This document shows positions 60,504 to 64,000 of a DNA stretch of 64,000 bases, in pieces. The position numbers and the translations under genes were made by a program. Positions within the stretch are counted from its first letter, which is position 1. Each line of letters starts with the position of its first letter. The notes below the pieces were generated by a model, which ran no database searches, was not told the origin of the DNA, and saw only the letters and a program-made list of their open reading frames with translations. Source of the DNA: Xenopus tropicalis (Eukaryota; Chordata; Amphibia; Anura; Pipidae); contig NC_030683.2 in NCBI RefSeq assembly GCF_000004195.4, positions 78,399,410 to 78,463,409 on the forward strand, read 5' to 3'.

Positions 60504-61013
60504 TTAAAGGAGAATGCAAGTCAAAATTTAAAAAGCATACTGCCCAATAGTCCTCCTATTGTTTAGTAAAAACGCCACACTTTTGGCTCACCTAATCAAA
60601 TATTTACTCAGTCACACATACTTCACATTTTGTAGAACAGGCAGCCATCTATAAAAATGGTATTCTCCCTTCCTTTCCCTCCTTGCTTCATACTGCACAT
60701 GTGTTTCATTCCCTCCCCCCCTCCCCTCTGCCAGATCCGCTTCTGATTGGCTGGTGGGCATGTGTAGCTCAGAACAGGAGACAGGATCAAGTTACACACA
60801 TGCTCAGAGAATAGGAAGGCTGCCGCTGGCAGCCTACAGGAAGTGAAGAGAGATTTCAGTGATGTCACTGGAGTCTTCACACTGCTGTAGGCTGCCAGCA
60901 CCATATCTCAGAGAAGCAAGCAGGGATCTGGGTATTTAGATATGCAGTAAGTACTTAAAAAGAATGCCTTTAGACTTACTTTAATTTTATATTAACCTTT
61001 CATTGTCCTTTAA
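60504..61013. mobile_element. T2-type MITE
   Basis: TTAA lies at 60504-60507 and 61010-61013. The left end is TTAAAGGAGAATGCAAGTC and the right end, reversed, TTAAAGGACAATGAAAGGTT. It is 510 bp. The middle is GC-richer, with gtgatgtcac and an inverted gctgccagc/aggctgcc pair. Confidence 0.8.
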
Positions 61014-61402
61014 TGAGCAAAGTTTTAAAACGACTGAATTTTACTATCACAAGGGAAATGGAGACTTAATGAGGGAGTAATTTTTTGCATCACTTATAAA
61101 GAGATATGTTATTATGACTGATATGAACATTGGCATAAGAAACATTGTGCTACAGAGAACCATTGCAGTCATTAAAACAGACAAGTCAAATGAAATTAAA
61201 TTACACATTTCTGTTCTGCTCTAGTACTTTATAATAAAGCTAACAGAAAACCAGTATCTCTGATATTAAGTCTCTAATATTAAGTCCTGGAAGCCTTTGG
61301 ACATCTTTGAGTCATGATAGGAATAGCAGTTGAGAATATAAATCATTTAATTTCTGGCTGAAGTAAAAAAAAGTAATATCTGAGATAAGTGACTTGTGTT
61401 AC

Positions 61403-61531
61403 CTTTTGCTCTGTGGTCCTCCTCCTTTGGGCATTTGCCTCCATCCCACCATTTTCGTTTCAGGTCCTCCAGACAATTGTTTTCTTGCAGTTGAAGGATT
61501 GCAAGGTCAAACTCATCACGGAAAGCAGAGC
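61403..61531 (-). CDS. grik4: grik4 exon: end of the S2 ligand-binding lobe
   Basis: The exon is 129 bp, with acceptor ttactttag before 61531 and donor AAAAG|gtaaca at 61403. After completing a glycine codon it reads [18 protein letters not shown], then [15 protein letters not shown] and PKEEDHRAK. This is the C-terminal part of the extracellular glutamate-binding domain of a GluK4/GluK5-type kainate receptor. The cysteine in GGKCP is the one that closes the lobe disulfide in ionotropic glutamate receptors. The last base starts the glycine codon finished at 51125. Upstream exons lie outside the window to the right. Confidence 0.97.
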
Positions 61532-61810
61532 CTAAAGTAAATTGAATTGTCCAAAAATATTTTACTTTTAATAGTTATATCACACAGAAGACCCAGAACG
61601 GAGAATCACTCTGTTATATACTAAACCTTAAATATGCCTTTTGCTTTAGCTATATATTACATTCATTGGTAAATAACTTTTTACATGGAAAGTGACATGG
61701 AGGATGTATTATTACGGTACCCATACTATAAATCTGTTAAAATACAATTAGAAAAGTAAAAAGAAATATTGTTTATAAGACTTTAATGCTAGCAATATAT
61801 AAGGGTCATA

Positions 61811-62423
61811 GGGGCCGATTTACTAAAGGTCGATAAAACGAGTGCTATGTATATGTGCTATGTATGTTTTTTGCGACTTAACGATCAATTCATTTAAATT
61901 CATTAATTCATTAAAATTATGACACTTGTCATAATTAAGAAGTGATGTTCTTAGCGATATATTTCACCGCGTGCGATATTAGCGCATGATATTACGCACA
62001 TAACCATTACTTTCTGAAAACTACTGTTCTGAAAATTATCATTTCACTGAAAACTGGAGGATGCATCACTGTAGGACGATCACATACTTCTAAATCTGAC
62101 TGCAAACTCCATGTTGCGTTCCCAAACGCTCACGAACTGCAATTTTGTTTAAGTACCGCCTACCCCAAGTAGGTGTTAATATTCACACAGATTAAAGCGA
62201 TATTTTGCGCATTTAACACTTCATATGTGTTTGTGAATCATGCTTTAGTACTATCTTTATTCTCTAATTAATGCAATGCGATAGAAATAAATAAATTTTT
62301 TGGCGCATGCGATATGCGTCTTAACGCATATGAAATGACTTTGACTTTTGACTTAATTATCGCGCACTTTTTAATGCAAAAAAGCATGCGATAAGCATTA
62401 TCGACCTTTAGTGAATCGGCCCC
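61811..62423. mobile_element. Harbinger-like MITE, 613 bp
   Basis: It is flanked by ATA at 61808-61810 and 62424-62426. The ends are ggggccgatttactaaaggtcgataa and, reversed, ggggccgattcactaaaggtcgataa, 26 bases with one mismatch. The interior holds scattered gcgatat/atatcgc inverted words. Confidence 0.88.
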
Positions 62424-62426
62424 ATA

Positions 62427-64000
62427 TTGTGCTGTGTAGCTACAACCATTTTAACATGCTACTTCCATATTTATAGGGACAAGTATGTATTGATCTACAG
62501 TTAAGCATCATATACATGGATTTCCCAGAGTGAAAGACTGATAGATAAGCAAATATTTTAATATACTAAAACCATATACTGTTTATTAGAAGCATAAAAA
62601 GCAATAAACCTTATATAACTGTTACTGCTATATAAAACTCTTATGTATGAGAGATTCTGTTTGAACAAGTAATTGTGTGGTAAAGATAAGCAAGTGTTGG
62701 ACCATTTTCCATGGCATTTTGTCCACTGTAGCTCTCTGATTTAGAGTGGCATTTAAGTCTGTAAACCCTTTTGAATTTTCAATATTGCTGCATAAATACA
62801 ACCTAAAACATGATCTATTTTCCTAAAGTCCTAAAACTCTCAAAGTTACATATTTCCATGTGGCAAAATTATGTTAACACTAGTTTGCAGTAACTGGTGT
62901 GCCCTTTTTGGGCAGCAAAAACCAGGGGCACTTGCATTCGACAGCAGGGCCCTACTGGTTACCTAAGGTAAGTTTAAGCGCAGTTTAACTGGGGCTGTGG
63001 TATAGTGAAGGCTGCCTCCGGTTGGTGTGGGGCTTAATTCAGCCCTGGCAATATATAAGTGCAATCAAATATTTCAGGTAACTGTTCTACAGTCGTGCGC
63101 ATTGGCTTGGATGCATTTTAGCCCATTACTTTTTTACAGGACTTTGACTTTTTGCAGCATGATCCAATTTTTTTATTGAGCTTCTGGTTATGGACTGATA
63201 CTCTGACACTTTAATGCAGAAATTGCAGGTACAATTAAGAATTCATAGAACACTGACATTTGCCATTGCAAATTATGGCTTTAGATCCTTAGACTTTAAC
63301 CTGGGGTTCATTGAAATCTCCTGGAGTATTATACACCTTACTTTTCATGGGACATTGATGGGTGACCATTGCTTGGATGGGCATTTATACATGGTCTGTC
63401 TGGCTGGCATATTTTTGGACTGGCGCATCTTAAGAAATAGTTTTGTGTCATTTTCTATCCAAGCAATCATCAATAAATTTGTAGAAGGCTCATGGCTTTA
63501 ACAAAGAAGGAGCAGTTTTGTCATTAAGATCAGATTTGGATATGAAGACCCTGATCGCTTGCTCTTTAAATAAGGCCTTTCATACTCAACCTTATTATCA
63601 TCTCATAGATTGAAACACCAGACTCTAATTTCCCCTTTAAATTTAAAACTAAGAATTCTAAATCCTTACACATATGTAACATGAATCATTTTCTACAAAT
63701 AAATGAAAAAGTATAATGTTATTTCTATTATCTGATTTGAATCCTTATGTGAAAAACTAGTACCTAGTTATGCAGGAATATAAAAGATTCAAAAGGTTTT
63801 ATAACTTGCACAAATAAAATAAATACAAATAGCATATATTCTTTTATATGAAGTAAAACTGTTCATAATACTGCAATAATCAAAGAATATTACATTATTA
63901 TTTACACTGATTTTTAAGTTAGAAAATTGGCAATGATATAAAATCATGTAAAAAAGCTCAATTATCAACTTGCCTGACTGCTTAATAAATCTGCCCCCTT
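62427..64000 (-). other. grik4: grik4 intron, MITE end at window edge
   Basis: AT-rich intron. The last 19 bases (ttaataaatctgccccctt) match the right end of the Harbinger-like MITE family (aatctgcccc|TTA), cut by the window edge. A 95-codon frame at 63214 shows no domain and looks like chance. Confidence 0.5.

Larger units (their letters stand above)
51126..61402 (-). other. grik4: grik4 intron, about 10.3 kb, repeat-rich
   Basis: The intron between the S2-lobe exon and the M4 exon interrupts a glycine codon after its first base. It contains the MITEs, LINE pieces and solo LTR listed separately. Stretches without a call (52350-53860, 55899-56199, 56621-57097, 57486-58639, 61014-61402) show nothing I recognise. 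Confidence 0.9.

Overview
This is vertebrate nuclear DNA, almost certainly from a clawed frog (Xenopus). Two conserved vertebrate genes show as short spliced exons in AT-rich, transposon-rich DNA. The repeats are the typical Xenopus set: T2-type MITEs with TTAA targets and TTAAAGG ends, MITEs ending CAGGTATGGGA, Harbinger-like MITEs ending GGGGC(C/T)GATTTACTAA, a piggyBac-type element with Uribo/TxpB-like ends, a Ty3/gypsy chromovirus, and DIRS, CR1-like and L1-like remnants. I cannot tell X. tropicalis from X. laevis by eye.

Genes, both on the minus strand. The last three coding exons of grik4 (kainate receptor subunit GluK4) lie at 61403-61531, 51007-51125 and 47888-48253, ending in a TAG stop. 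They encode the end of the S2 ligand-binding lobe, the last membrane helix and the whole cytoplasmic tail; the rest of the gene lies to the right, outside the window. About 45 kb downstream in the same direction is tlcd5 (TMEM136, a TLC-domain membrane protein), with coding exons at 2044-2246 and 1-512; the window edge cuts off its last few codons. A possible 5' exon and promoter lie near 3530-3760.

The intergenic region (about 3.8-47.9 kb) is almost all mobile or repeated DNA. From left to right: an LTR-like block (5.0-6.0 kb); a fold-back T2 MITE (7.1-7.5 kb); a 6.9-kb piggyBac-type non-autonomous element (11470-18370), which has six back-to-back hairpins at its left end and carries about 15 copies of a 395-bp tandem repeat; two solo LTRs (19.9 and 23.9 kb); a three-deep nest of MITEs (24.9-26.6 kb); an L1-like remnant (26.8-27.9 kb); an unclassified satellite-like block built on a GGGGCAATTA-rich unit (32.7-42.1 kb), itself split by a young 4.5-kb gypsy element with a 1,127-codon pol frame; a tRNA-derived SINE; and DIRS and CR1 remnants (42.4-44.7 kb).

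The grik4 introns hold more of the same, including a second three-deep nest: a T2-like MITE containing a solo LTR containing a Harbinger-like MITE (58.6-60.1 kb). The strongest candidates for something undescribed are the satellite-carrying piggyBac element with its hairpin cluster, the GGGGCAATTA block, and the gypsy element whose 5' LTR joins pol directly with no visible gag or primer-binding site.
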